Below, piece after piece: positions 1-8,672 of a stretch of 64,000 nt of DNA; the first letter of the stretch is position 1; each line of letters opens with the position of its first letter. The notes below the pieces were generated by a model. It saw only the letters and a program-made list of their open reading frames with translations. It searched no databases and was not told the DNA's origin. The translations under genes and the position numbers were made by a program. The DNA lies in the NCBI RefSeq assembly GCF_007995095.1, contig NZ_VOPY01000003.1, positions 62,001 to 126,000 of the forward strand, written 5' to 3'. The stretch is from Flavisphingopyxis soli. Lineage in GTDB: Bacteria; Pseudomonadota; Alphaproteobacteria; Sphingomonadales; Sphingomonadaceae.

Positions 1-659
1 CCGACCTCGCCAGCCTCGACGCGGGCAAGTTCAAGGATGGCGACACGCTCGCCTTCGCGGTGCATTCGCAGACCACCGACAAGATCCTGTTCGCGTGCGA
101 CAATGGCCGCTTCTACACGCTCGGCGCCGACAGGCTGCCCGGTGGCCGGGGGTTCGGCGAACCCTTGCGGTTGCTGGTCGATATCGACAGCGATGCGGCG
201 ATCGTCGCGATGCTGCCGGTCGCCGCGGCCGAACGGCTGCTAGTCGCATCGAGCGCGGGGCGCGGGTTCGTCCTGCCGGTGTCAGCCGCGGTTTCCGAAA
301 CGCGCAAGGGTCGCCAGACGGTCAATCTCAAGCCCAAGGTGCGATTGAAATGCGTCCGCCCGATCGGCGCAACCGACGATTACGTCGCGGTCGTCGGCGA
401 CAATCGCAAGCTGGTCGTCTTCCCGATTGCCGAACTGCCCGAAATGGCGCGCGGCCAGGGGGTCATGCTGCAACGCTATCGCGACGGCGGCCTGTCCGAC
501 GCGATTACTTTCCGTTTCGAAGACGGGTTGAGCTGGGCGATGGGCGGCGACAGCGGGCGTACGCGGACCGAGGCCGACCTGACCGCGTGGCGGGTTGCAC
601 GCGGCGCGGGGGGGCGGATGCCGCCCAACGGCTTTCCCCGCGACAATCGCTTTGAATAG
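1..659 (+). CDS. parC: DNA topoisomerase IV subunit A (ParC), C-terminal part
   Basis: Partial gene, open at the left edge; about 218 C-terminal residues are visible. It is the GyrA/ParC beta-pinwheel DNA-wrapping domain: repeated blades such as DKILFACDNGRFYTL and GRGFVLP, a KGRQTVNL segment, then QGVMLQRYRDGGLSDA and the tail RMPPNGFPRDNRF. That tail is typical of alphaproteobacterial ParC rather than GyrA. ParC is the cleavage subunit that decatenates daughter chromosomes with ParE. The catalytic tyrosine domain lies outside the window. GyrA is the only realistic alternative. Confidence 0.9.
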   Translation, partial: DLASLDAGKFKDGDTLAFAVHSQTTDKILFACDNGRFYTLGADRLPGGRGFGEPLRLLVDIDSDAAIVAMLPVAAAERLLVASSAGRGFVLPVSAAVSETRKGRQTVNLKPKVRLKCVRPIGATDDYVAVVGDNRKLVVFPIAELPEMARGQGVMLQRYRDGGLSDAITFRFEDGLSWAMGGDSGRTRTEADLTAWRVARGAGGRMPPNGFPRDNRFE

Positions 660-759
660 GGCGGTGACAATAACCCACCCCGCGTAACGCTTATTTTACG
701 GCCTCGCCCTAGGGTCGTCGCTCGGAAGTCACTTTCCGGCGGCAAAACGGGGTTGGTAC

Positions 760-2466
760 GTGCCTAAGAAGGCGTCCATAAAGCATCTTTTGCCTGATCC
801 GGAAGCGGGTTACTCGGCGCGAGAGGAATCATATTCTGATCGCCTGCTCGATGCGCTGCCGATTGCGGCGGCGGTCGTCGAGCTCCATGCCGACGGCCAT
901 TTCGATGTCGTCTCTCCCAACGATCACTTCCGCGATCTCGATCTCCAGACGACCGGGACGCAGCATTTCGCCGAACTGACGACCCTGCTCAAGATGTTCG
1001 CCTCGGGCGACGTCCCCACCGCCCAGTTTACCTGGCGCGGCGGCGGCGATGTCGCCGGACGCGATTACGATGTCACCGCGGCGCGCCTGCCGCGCGGTGA
1101 AAAGGATCTCGACCTCGTCGTGCTGTCGTTGCTCGACCGCACCAACCAGGTCCGCACAGAACGCAATCTGCGGCGCGAAATGGTCTCCGACGCGTTGACC
1201 GGCCTGCCCAATCGCAGCGGCTTCGAAGACGCGGTCGACAAGATGCTCAAGCGACCGGCGATGCAGAAACAGGAATTCGCGATCCTCGCGATCGACCTTG
1301 CGCGCTTCAGCCGCATCAACGAGGCGATCGGGCCGCTCGCCGGCGACGAACTGCTGATCACCGTCGCGCGCCGGCTCCAGTCGAACCTGCGCGCCGGCGA
1401 TTTCCTCGCGCGGACTGGCGGCGACGAATTCTCGATTTTCGCCAAGGTGGCCAACGGACGCGTCGATGTCCGCGAAATCGCCCGGCGCGTGCGCGGCTGT
1501 TTCGACAATCCGTGCCGCCTGTCCGAACTGCAGATCAGCATCGATTGTGCGATCGGTTGCGCGATCCAGCGCAACGGCGATGTCGATGTCGACAATGTCA
1601 TGCGCCACGCCCAGATCGCGATGAAGCGCGCCAAGCAGACCGACCGGACCGAGATCTACGAACCGCAGGTCGGGACCGTTACCAAGGACCGTTTCAGCCT
1701 CGAAACGCAGCTGCGCGAGGCGATCGAAAACGACGAACTGACACTCGCCTTCCAGCCCCTCGTCGAACTCAAGACCGGTCGCGTTGCCGGTTTCGAGGCC
1801 TTGGCGCGCTGGGACCACAAGGACGGTGCAATCGCGCCCGTCGACTTTATTCCGATCGCCGAGGATTCGGGCCTGATCGTGCCCCTCGGCCGCTGGGCGA
1901 TCGAGACCGCGGCGAAGACGCTCGCCGAATGGGACCGCAAGCTGGGCCATGAAATTCCCGTCTATGTCGGCGTCAACGTCTCGGCGATCCAGCTCGCCCG
2001 CGACGATGTCGCAGAGGTCGTTCGTCGTGCGCTCGCCAGCTCGGGCATTGCCGGCGACCGGCTGATGCTCGAACTGACCGAGAGCGCGATCATCGGCGAT
2101 CCCGACCGCGCGATGGCGGTGCTCGCCGAACTCAAGTCGCTCAAGGCGCGCGTCGCGATGGACGATTTCGGCACCGGCTATTCGAACCTCGCCTATCTCC
2201 AGCGACTGCCGATCGACGTGCTCAAGATCGACCAGAGTTTCGTCAGCGGCCTGACCGACGATCAGGACCAGGCAGCGATCCTGCGGACGATCCAGGGTCT
2301 CGCCGACTCGCTCGACATGGAAACGACCGCCGAGGGCATCGAATGCAAGGAAATCGCGCGCGCGCTGTCGCTGCTCGGCTGCACCTACGGACAGGGCTTT
2401 TATTATTCGAAGCCGATCAGCGCCGACAAGGCGTTCACCTACTGGAAGCTTTCCTCGAGCAACTGA
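760..2466 (+). CDS. Bifunctional GGDEF-EAL c-di-GMP signalling protein
   Basis: 568 residues from a GTG start. The N-terminal ~130 residues resemble a degenerate PAS sensor. The GGDEF domain follows, with an intact GGDEF at residues 220-224 and an RAGD inhibitory-site motif five residues before it, so cyclase activity with product inhibition is possible. The EAL domain carries EAL at 346-348 and, further on, DDFGTGYSNLAYL and LKIDQSFV, which hold the metal-binding residues of active phosphodiesterases. It therefore could both make and break c-di-GMP. No membrane segment is evident, so it is probably cytosolic. Its last 28 bases overlap the convergent cca gene. Which activity dominates cannot be told from sequence. 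Confidence 0.92.
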   Translation: MPKKASIKHLLPDPEAGYSAREESYSDRLLDALPIAAAVVELHADGHFDVVSPNDHFRDLDLQTTGTQHFAELTTLLKMFASGDVPTAQFTWRGGGDVAGRDYDVTAARLPRGEKDLDLVVLSLLDRTNQVRTERNLRREMVSDALTGLPNRSGFEDAVDKMLKRPAMQKQEFAILAIDLARFSRINEAIGPLAGDELLITVARRLQSNLRAGDFLARTGGDEFSIFAKVANGRVDVREIARRVRGCFDNPCRLSELQISIDCAIGCAIQRNGDVDVDNVMRHAQIAMKRAKQTDRTEIYEPQVGTVTKDRFSLETQLREAIENDELTLAFQPLVELKTGRVAGFEALARWDHKDGAIAPVDFIPIAEDSGLIVPLGRWAIETAAKTLAEWDRKLGHEIPVYVGVNVSAIQLARDDVAEVVRRALASSGIAGDRLMLELTESAIIGDPDRAMAVLAELKSLKARVAMDDFGTGYSNLAYLQRLPIDVLKIDQSFVSGLTDDQDQAAILRTIQGLADSLDMETTAEGIECKEIARALSLLGCTYGQGFYYSKPISADKAFTYWKLSSSN

Positions 2467-3653
2467 TCGAGGATTTCGCGCGCGCGCGTATCATCGGGAA
2501 AATCCTCGGCGACCCACCGATTCTCGACCTCTGCCAGCAACTGCGCCACCAACGGCCCGGCGGCAATCCCGCGCGCCACGATCATGCCGCCCTTGATCGG
2601 CAGGTCCGGCGGCGTCCAGCCAGCGAGCCGGGCAAGCGCCTGCGTTGCGGCCGACCGATCGTCCGACAACAGCCAGCCGTCGCGCGCCGCCTCGATGCCC
2701 ATGCGATAGGCGAGGTGGCGCGGATCGTCCGATAGTCGCGCCCCGGCGATGCGCGCGCACTTGGCGCGACGACGGTTGGCGGTCGACAGCTTGAGCCTCC
2801 CGACCATCGATGCGGCCTCGTCGGGGGCGATCGGCGCCAGTGCGATCAGGCGCAGGACGCCGTCGGCCTTGGACCCCGATGCCCGCTCGTTGCTGATCAG
2901 CGTATCGAGCCGCACGAGCGATGCTGCGTCGATCTCGGGCACGATCGGCGCAAAGATCCGATGCCCGACCATCAGCTCCAGCGTCGCGCGCGGATCGTCG
3001 AATGCGAGCAGGCGCAGCACTTCGCTCGCGATCCGCTCGCGCGACAGCGCGCGCATCGTCTCCGCCTTGGCAATAACCGCTGCCAGTGCCTGCTTGTCGG
3101 GTGCGCCCGTGCCGAACCGGGCATGGAAGCGAAAGAAGCGCAGGATCCGCAGATGGTCTTCGTCGATCCGCGCGGCGGCGTCGCCGATGAAGCGGACGCG
3201 GCCCGCGGCAAGATCGTCGAGCCCGCCGAAATAATCGCTGATCGCGCCGCTCTGCGGGTCGGCGTAGAGCGCGTTGATCGTGAAATCGCGCCGCGCGGCG
3301 TCGTCGCGCCAGTCGGTTGCAAAGGCGACGGTGGCACGCCGTCCGTCGGTCGCAACATCGCGGCGCAGCGTCGTCACTTCGAACGGCTTGCCCTCGACGA
3401 CCGCGGTGACGGTGCCATGCGCAATGCCCGTCGGGACCGCCCTGATGTCGGCGGCTTTGAGGCGTGCAACGACCTCGACCGGCTCGAGCGGGGTCGCCAG
3501 ATCGACGTCGCTCACCGGAAGCCCCGCGATCGTGTCGCGCACCGCGCCGCCGACATAACGCACCGCGCCGCCATCGGCGCTCAGCGCGGCGACGAGCCGG
3601 GCGAGGCGCGGGTCGTGCGTCCAATCGGCGGCGGGAAGCTTGGTCGCCGTCAT
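2439..3653 (-). CDS. cca: CCA tRNA nucleotidyltransferase / poly(A) polymerase family
   Basis: 404 residues starting MTATKLPAADW. It is a class II nucleotidyltransferase: RYVGGAVRDTIAGLPVSDVDLAT holds the G-G and the D-x-D metal ligands, RRDFTINALY is the conserved downstream block, and EDHLRILRFFRFHARF is the RNA-binding signature. It adds or repairs the CCA end of tRNAs. The start ATG overlaps the stop of the upstream NUDIX gene by 4 nt (3650-3653), implying translational coupling in a DUF1285-NUDIX-cca operon. A poly(A) polymerase role cannot be excluded, but CCA addition is the usual annotation in alphaproteobacteria. Confidence 0.93.
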   Translation of the reverse strand: MTATKLPAADWTHDPRLARLVAALSADGGAVRYVGGAVRDTIAGLPVSDVDLATPLEPVEVVARLKAADIRAVPTGIAHGTVTAVVEGKPFEVTTLRRDVATDGRRATVAFATDWRDDAARRDFTINALYADPQSGAISDYFGGLDDLAAGRVRFIGDAAARIDEDHLRILRFFRFHARFGTGAPDKQALAAVIAKAETMRALSRERIASEVLRLLAFDDPRATLELMVGHRIFAPIVPEIDAASLVRLDTLISNERASGSKADGVLRLIALAPIAPDEAASMVGRLKLSTANRRRAKCARIAGARLSDDPRHLAYRMGIEAARDGWLLSDDRSAATQALARLAGWTPPDLPIKGGMIVARGIAAGPLVAQLLAEVENRWVAEDFPDDTRAREILDQLLEESFQ

Positions 3654-4291
3654 GCTTGCAACCGCTGCCCGGCGTCGCGGTTGAACCGCGCCGGGTCGCT
3701 GTCGAGGCCGAGCTGGGCTGCGACATTGATGACGATGCCCGCAGTCGCGCCCCAGACCGTCTCGGCATGGCCGACGATGCGGTAATAGCGCCACGTCGCG
3801 CCCTGCCATTCGCCTTCGTGGCTTTCGCGGTTGGCGGGGGCGAACAGCGCGTCGGCATCGATGTCGAACACTGCTGCGACCTCGTCGGGATTGGGTCTCA
3901 GAATGACGCCGTCGGGGACCGTCGCGATCACCGGGGTGACGTGGAAATTGGTCCCGGTGATGTAGGTCGGGCCGAGCCCGATGACCTCGACCCGGTCGCG
4001 CGGCAGCGCGATTTCCTCTTCGGCCTCGCGCAGTGCCGCGGCGACGGCATCCTCGCCGGGGTCGATCCGCCCGCCGGGAAAGGCGACCTGGCCGGGATGC
4101 TTGCGCAGCATTTCGGTCCGGCGCGTCAGGATGATCGCGGGGCGCGGCCGGTCGATAAAGGCGATCAGCACCGCCGCCGCGACCGGATCGACGCTCGGCG
4201 GCGCGATCGACCGGCGCTCGTCGCCAACCTGCGGCGAAGCCCGGTGCGCGCCCTCGGCGAGCGCGCGGCGCAGCGCTTCGGGCAGGCTCAC
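3650..4291 (-). CDS. NUDIX hydrolase, CoA-pyrophosphatase-like
   Basis: 213 residues from the GTG at 4291, chosen because it gives a 4-nt GTGA overlap with the upstream DUF1285 stop; an in-frame ATG at 4330 would overlap that gene by 43 nt. The Nudix box runs from GGRIDPGEDAVAAAL through REAEEE, with alanine where the consensus has the last glycine. The segment LRKHPGQVAFPGG just before it is the extra motif of the CoA/acyl-CoA pyrophosphatase (NudL/YeaB) subgroup. Likely reaction: hydrolysis of CoA to phosphopantetheine and 3',5'-ADP. The middle gene of a three-gene coupled run ending in cca. Confidence 0.87.
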   Translation of the reverse strand: MSLPEALRRALAEGAHRASPQVGDERRSIAPPSVDPVAAAVLIAFIDRPRPAIILTRRTEMLRKHPGQVAFPGGRIDPGEDAVAAALREAEEEIALPRDRVEVIGLGPTYITGTNFHVTPVIATVPDGVILRPNPDEVAAVFDIDADALFAPANRESHEGEWQGATWRYYRIVGHAETVWGATAGIVINVAAQLGLDSDPARFNRDAGQRLQA

Positions 4292-4875
4292 GAGGCTGGA
4301 TCCAGCGAGAATCGCGCGCCGTCGCTCCACAGTGCGGGCGCATCGTCGTCATCTGCCAGCGCCAGCCCGACAAGCTCGTAATAGACGCTGCGCACGATCA
4401 GCGCCTCGAGCCCGTTGCCGATCGTCCCGCGAACGTGGAGATAGGGATGCGGGCCATCGTCGTGCTCGGCGAAGCGGAGCGGATGCTCGGGACCCGCGAC
4501 GACGATGTCGCCGGTGTTGAGGCGAAAGGCGAGCCGGCGATCCTTGCTGCTGCCCTCGGCGCGCAGTTCGACCGCGGTAAACGGCGCGTCATCGACGACG
4601 ATATCGAGCTTTTCGACAGGCGTAACGAGGACGTGGCTGCCGTCGGGCTCGCGCCGCAACACGGTCGAGAACAATCGCACCATCGCCGCGCGGCCGATCG
4701 GCGATCCCTGGTGAAACCACGTTCCGTCGGCGGCGATCCGCATCTCGCTGTCGCCGCAATGGGTCGGCTGCCATCGATCGACCGGCGGTAGCGTTCCCGC
4801 CTCGGCAAAGCGCGCGAGCTCGGCGAGCGAGCTTGCGGCAAATTCGGGCGGCGGGGGCTGGATCGGCTGGGCCAT
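4288..4875 (-). CDS. DUF1285 family protein
   Basis: 195 residues. Recognisable DUF1285 features are CGDSEMRIAADGTWFHQGSPI, then the MVRLFSTVLRREPDGSHVLVTPVEK block and a C-terminal LIVRSVYYELVGLAL. There is no signal peptide or membrane segment. The family function is not established. It heads a coupled operon with the NUDIX hydrolase and cca, and is divergent from folB across a 129-bp gap that should hold both promoters. Confidence 0.85.
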   Translation of the reverse strand: MAQPIQPPPPEFAASSLAELARFAEAGTLPPVDRWQPTHCGDSEMRIAADGTWFHQGSPIGRAAMVRLFSTVLRREPDGSHVLVTPVEKLDIVVDDAPFTAVELRAEGSSKDRRLAFRLNTGDIVVAGPEHPLRFAEHDDGPHPYLHVRGTIGNGLEALIVRSVYYELVGLALADDDDAPALWSDGARFSLDPAS

Positions 4876-5004
4876 GGTTCACGCGAATACGCAAAAGCGC
4901 GCGGCGACGCAAAGGCGCTTACGCTCCGGCGTGCCAGCCCCTCGACCGCGCGCGTCGGCCCGGCTATGCGCTGGTCGCACCGCCCACGCCAAAAGGTCCC
5001 GCAC

Positions 5005-5382
5005 TTGACCCAATCCGACACGCTGATCCTCGCCGTCGACGACCTTGAAATCGACGTGCTGACGGGCATCTATTCCGAAGAGACGCATTTGCCGCAGCCG
5101 CTGCGCATCGCGGTGCGCGCCGAGCTTGCGATTGCCGATCGCTATGCCCCCGACACGCCGCTGTCGGCGTCGAAGAACTATATGGATCTCAAACACGCCG
5201 CGACCAGCGCGATCCCGCGCGACCGGCACTTCACGCTGATCGAATCGGTCGCCGAGCATATCATCGAGACGATCTTCCTGCAGGATGACAAGGTCACCGC
5301 GGTGACGGTCAGCATCGTCAAGCTGGCGATCGCCGAAGCGAGCGAGAAGATCGGCATCACGATGCGGCGGACGCGGCGCTGA
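5005..5382 (+). CDS. folB: Dihydroneopterin aldolase
   Basis: 125 residues from a TTG at 5005, preferred because AAAAGG lies about 9 nt upstream; an upstream in-frame start at 4966 adds a non-homologous arginine-rich stretch. Family marks: VDDLEIDVLTGIYSEE (the glycine-hinge region of FolB), LSASKNYMDLK and TLIESVAEHIIETIF with the conserved glutamate. FolB cleaves 7,8-dihydroneopterin to 6-hydroxymethyl-dihydropterin and glycolaldehyde in folate synthesis. Its stop overlaps the start of the next gene by one base (TGATG), so the SDR is probably translated with it. Confidence 0.88.
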   Translation: MTQSDTLILAVDDLEIDVLTGIYSEETHLPQPLRIAVRAELAIADRYAPDTPLSASKNYMDLKHAATSAIPRDRHFTLIESVAEHIIETIFLQDDKVTAVTVSIVKLAIAEASEKIGITMRRTRR

Positions 5383-6146
5383 TGGTCGCTGCGCCGCCGC
5401 TCGCCCTCGTCACCGGGGGATTGCACCGGGTCGGCGCACAGATATCTGCGCAGCTCGCCACGGCGGGCTATCGCCTCGCGCTGCACGGCCGCAGCGAAGG
5501 GGAGCCCGACGCGCCGTTGCGCGATGCGCTGGGCAAAAGCGGCACCGACCATGCGCAGTTCTACGCCGACCTCGCCGTGCCAGCCGAAGTCGCCGCGCTG
5601 TTCGATGCGGTCAGCGACCATTTCGGCTGCGCGCCCACGCTGCTGGTCAACAATGCCTCGCTGTTCGAACAGGGAGACTGGCGCGCCGCCGATGCTGCAA
5701 CGCTGAGCCGCAACATGCAGGTCAACTGCCTCGCCCCCGTTGCGCTGGCACAAGCCGTTGCCGCGGCGGCGACGCAGGCCGATCGACCCGCCGCGGTCGT
5801 CAATATCCTCGATCAGCGGGTCGCCAACCCGGTGCCCGACCAGTTCGCCTACACGATCGCCAAACAGGCTTTGTGGCAGGCGACGCGGACGATGGCGGTC
5901 GCGTTTGCGCCGCATGTCCGCGTCAACGCAGTCGCCCCCGGGCCGACGCTGCCGACCGACGATTATGATGCCGAGCAATGGCGCCGGGTCGGCGCGATGC
6001 TGCCGCTGGCCGATCACCCGACGCCCGCGGCCATCGCCGATGCCGTGCTCTATCTCGCGCGTGCCGAGCACGTCACCGGGCAGACGGTGTTCGTCGATGG
6101 CGGTGCCGGGCTCAAGGCATGGGACCGCGATTTCGTCTATCTGTGA
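5382..6146 (+). CDS. SDR oxidoreductase, pteridine-reductase/FolM-like
   Basis: 254 residues, short-chain dehydrogenase fold. The cofactor loop reads TGGLHRVG, the TG-x3-R-x-G form found in pteridine reductase PTR1 and FolM rather than TG-x3-G-x-G; the arginine usually marks NADPH preference. NNAS, the catalytic YTIAK and VNAVAPGPTLP follow. The 1-bp overlap with folB supports a role in dihydro- or tetrahydro-pterin reduction. Substrate is inferred from the motif and the neighbour; another small ketone or enoyl substrate remains possible. Confidence 0.82.
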   Translation: MVAAPPLALVTGGLHRVGAQISAQLATAGYRLALHGRSEGEPDAPLRDALGKSGTDHAQFYADLAVPAEVAALFDAVSDHFGCAPTLLVNNASLFEQGDWRAADAATLSRNMQVNCLAPVALAQAVAAAATQADRPAAVVNILDQRVANPVPDQFAYTIAKQALWQATRTMAVAFAPHVRVNAVAPGPTLPTDDYDAEQWRRVGAMLPLADHPTPAAIADAVLYLARAEHVTGQTVFVDGGAGLKAWDRDFVYL

Positions 6147-6165
6147 CGGCGTCTATGTTCGAGGA

Positions 6166-7098
6166 CTAGGCCTTCATCAGGCCGATCTCGATCAGCCGTT
6201 CGCGCAGATAATCGTCGGCCAGGATAGCGTCTGGATAGCGGTTGGGATGCTCGGCATCGATACATCCGGGCAGCGTGCGAATAGGAAAATCCGAGCGCAG
6301 ATGAAGGAAAAAAGGCATGGAGTACCGTGCCTTACTCGCACGACCCGCGTCGGGATTGCGGACCTGGTGCGTCGTCGAGGGAAGACGGTGGTTGGTCAGC
6401 CGCTGGAGCATGTCGCCGACATTGACCGCCAGCGCGCCCTGCGGCGGATTGACCGGCAGCCATTCGCCGTCGCGCCCCTTGATCTCGAGGCCCGCTTCCT
6501 CGGCCCCGAGCAGCAGCGTGATCAGGTTGATATCCTCGTGTGCGCCGGCGCGAATGCCCGGCGCGGTCCCGTCGACGGGGGGATAATGGAGCAGCCGCAG
6601 CACGCTGTTGCCGTCGCTGACCGGCCCTTCGAACCAGTCGTCGTTGAGCCCGAGATAGATCGCGATCGCGGCGAGCAATTGCCCCCCGACACGGTCGAAT
6701 TCGCCGAACAGCGGTTCGAGCGCATCACGAAAGCCAGCGGGGCGATCGGGCCAGATATTGGGCGGCATGCTGTCGGACAGCGGATGGCCTTCGGGCAGGT
6801 CGCGACCGACGTGCCAGAACTCCTTGAGATCGACGTGCTGCGCGTCCTTGGCGATCTCGGTGCCGAACGGCGTATAGCCGCGCGCGCCAGCGCGGCCCTG
6901 CAATACATAGGCGCGTTTTTCGGCGTCGGGCAGGGCGAAGAATTCGCGCGTCTTTTCCCACGCCTGGTCGACCAGTTCCTGATCGAGCCCGTGATCTTCG
7001 ACCATCGCAAAGCCGAAGCGTTCGAACGAGGCACCGAACGCCTCGGCGAATTCGCGTTGCGGCAAGCGCATGGAGATGACCGGCACCTGATCCGACAT
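6166..7098 (-). CDS. Isopenicillin-N-synthase-family 2-oxoglutarate/Fe(II) oxygenase
   Basis: 310 residues. The N-terminal DIOX_N block (FGFAMVEDHGLDQELVDQAW, then REFFALPDAEKRAY) precedes the double-stranded beta-helix core. Iron ligands are visible as HED in RAGAHEDINLITLLLG and the distal histidine in LPSTTHQVRNP; the R-x-S of KARYSMPFFLH binds the 2-oxoglutarate carboxylate. All catalytic residues are present. These enzymes oxidise small molecules in the cytosol; the substrate is unknown here, and the flanking genes do not help. Confidence 0.9.
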   Translation of the reverse strand: MSDQVPVISMRLPQREFAEAFGASFERFGFAMVEDHGLDQELVDQAWEKTREFFALPDAEKRAYVLQGRAGARGYTPFGTEIAKDAQHVDLKEFWHVGRDLPEGHPLSDSMPPNIWPDRPAGFRDALEPLFGEFDRVGGQLLAAIAIYLGLNDDWFEGPVSDGNSVLRLLHYPPVDGTAPGIRAGAHEDINLITLLLGAEEAGLEIKGRDGEWLPVNPPQGALAVNVGDMLQRLTNHRLPSTTHQVRNPDAGRASKARYSMPFFLHLRSDFPIRTLPGCIDAEHPNRYPDAILADDYLRERLIEIGLMKA

Positions 7099-7267
7099 GA
7101 TGATATCCTATTCGATAATTCTGGGTTGCTGTGCCATATCCGCTACAGCAATGCCGTTACCGGAAAAAGAGGCGATGCGTTCAGGCGACGTTCGGGACCC
7201 GGCGGAATATAGAGACGTTGGCTCGACGTGCGATCGGGCGCGATTACGATAGAGAGAAGGACGATCG

Positions 7268-7873
7268 ATGGGCGCGACACGTGGGAATATTGGCATCGCT
7301 TTGGCCTGTGCACTGGCCCTGGCCGGATGCGGCGACAAGGCGGCGCGCAACGAGGCCGATGCGGTCATTGCTTCCGATGTCGAATCGCTCGCGCTGCCTG
7401 CCGCCAACGAAGAGGCGATCGCCAACACCGTCGTCGAAAGTATCCGGCGACTCCCTGACACGACGAAATTCATGGCGGCGCTGACCGCTTCGGGGGTCGG
7501 CGAGGTGCTCACGCACGGCGGACCCTATACGCTGTTCGTGCCGACCGACTCGGCGTTCGACGAGCTGCCAAATGGCCAGTTCGATACGCTGACGATGCCC
7601 GAGAACAAGGCGCGGCTGGCCGGCATCGTCAATTCGCATGTCGTCAACGGGGCGCTGCAAGTGTCGGATTTGCGTGCTTTGGTAAAGAAAGGCGAGGGAT
7701 CTGCAGTTGTTAAGACGCTCGCGGGTTCGGACCTGACAGTCAAGGCAGAAGGTGATATGATCACTGTTACCGACGCTACTGGCAAAGTGGCCACTATTGG
7801 CGGGACGGACATTGCCGCGGGGAACGGGATGATCCACCCCATCGACAAGCTGCTTTCGCCTGGTCCTGGATGA
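7268..7873 (+). CDS. Fasciclin-domain lipoprotein
   Basis: 201 residues with a lipoprotein signal peptide ending in LALAGC, so probably lipid-anchored. One FAS1 domain follows: FMAALTASGVGEVLTHGGPYTLFVPTDSAF (H1 region), then VNSHVVNGAL and the terminal NGMIHPIDKLL (H2 region). FAS1 domains mediate adhesion or protein contacts; a specific partner cannot be read from the sequence. GAGAAGGA precedes the ATG. It stands alone, with a strong terminator about 60 bp downstream. Confidence 0.9.
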   Translation: MGATRGNIGIALACALALAGCGDKAARNEADAVIASDVESLALPAANEEAIANTVVESIRRLPDTTKFMAALTASGVGEVLTHGGPYTLFVPTDSAFDELPNGQFDTLTMPENKARLAGIVNSHVVNGALQVSDLRALVKKGEGSAVVKTLAGSDLTVKAEGDMITVTDATGKVATIGGTDIAAGNGMIHPIDKLLSPGPG

Positions 7874-7933
7874 TATTTGAGGTCTTGCCGATGCGGCGCG
7901 CGCATATCCCCCCGCTCACGGCGCGCATCGCCT

Positions 7934-7983
7934 GAGGGCCGCCTCCCTGGCCGGATCAACCGGCCCGGGGACGGCCCTCTTTC
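7934..7983 (+). terminator. Intrinsic terminator after the fasciclin gene
   Basis: GAGGGCCG (7934-7941) pairs with CGGCCCTC (7972-7979), with a nested GGCCGG/CCGGCC stem closing a short loop and TTT after it. It lies between the fasciclin gene and the downstream EVE gene. Confidence 0.75.
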
Positions 7984-8015
7984 CATCGAGGGCCGCTTTG
8001 GGCTAGGCGACTGCC

Positions 8016-8447
8016 ATGACCGAACCGCGCCACTGGCTGATGAAATCCGAACCCGACGCCTATAGCTGGGACGACCTTGTCGCCGAGGGCGAGGGCAGGT
8101 GGGACGGCGTCCGCAATGCCCAGGCCGCCAATTTCATGCGCGAAATGCGCGTCGGTGACCAAGTCCTGTTCTATCACAGCATCACCGGCAAGGCCGCAGT
8201 CGGGATCATGCAGGTCAGCCGCGCCGCCTATCCCGACCCGACCGCCGAACAGCCCGACAAATGGCCCGACAAATGGGTCGCGGTCAGCGTCAAGCCGGTC
8301 GAGAAACTCACCCACCCGGTCAGCCTCGCGCAGATGAAGGCCGAACCCAGGCTCGGTGAGATGGCGATGCTGCGCCAGTCGCGCCTGTCGGTCTGCCCGG
8401 TCTCGCCCGACGAATGGCGCACGATCCTGGCGATGGCGGAAGACTAG
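8016..8447 (+). CDS. EVE domain-containing protein
   Basis: 143 residues, a full-length EVE (PUA-like) domain: HWLMKSEPDAYSWDDL at the start, WDGVRNAQAANFMREMRVGDQVLFYHS, then VGIMQV and WVAVSVKPV. Relatives include human THYN1 and bind modified bases or nucleotides. The conserved WLMKSEP and GVRN-QA blocks are intact. The role in bacteria is uncertain; no restriction or toxin gene lies beside it. Confidence 0.9.
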   Translation: MTEPRHWLMKSEPDAYSWDDLVAEGEGRWDGVRNAQAANFMREMRVGDQVLFYHSITGKAAVGIMQVSRAAYPDPTAEQPDKWPDKWVAVSVKPVEKLTHPVSLAQMKAEPRLGEMAMLRQSRLSVCPVSPDEWRTILAMAED

Positions 8448-8672
8448 GCCATATCCGCGCCAGATCGGCTCAACCAAGCGCCATCTTGAAAACCTCATCC
8501 GTTCCGGATATGTTCCCGAAGCGGACGATATCTGTTTGTTACGGCGACTTTGCTTCGCCGGCCCCGGTCCGAAGCGGCCATACTCGTGCTTGTCATGTGC
8601 ACGCTGGCGCCGAAACGGTGGTTTGAAACACAGGAAGGTCGAAAGACAGGGTCGAAACACAGGGAGGATGTA

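Noticed and set aside
829-1950. Long minus-strand ORF opposite the GGDEF-EAL gene
   Set aside because: Shadow frame of high-GC DNA; the plus strand encodes clear GGDEF and EAL motifs.
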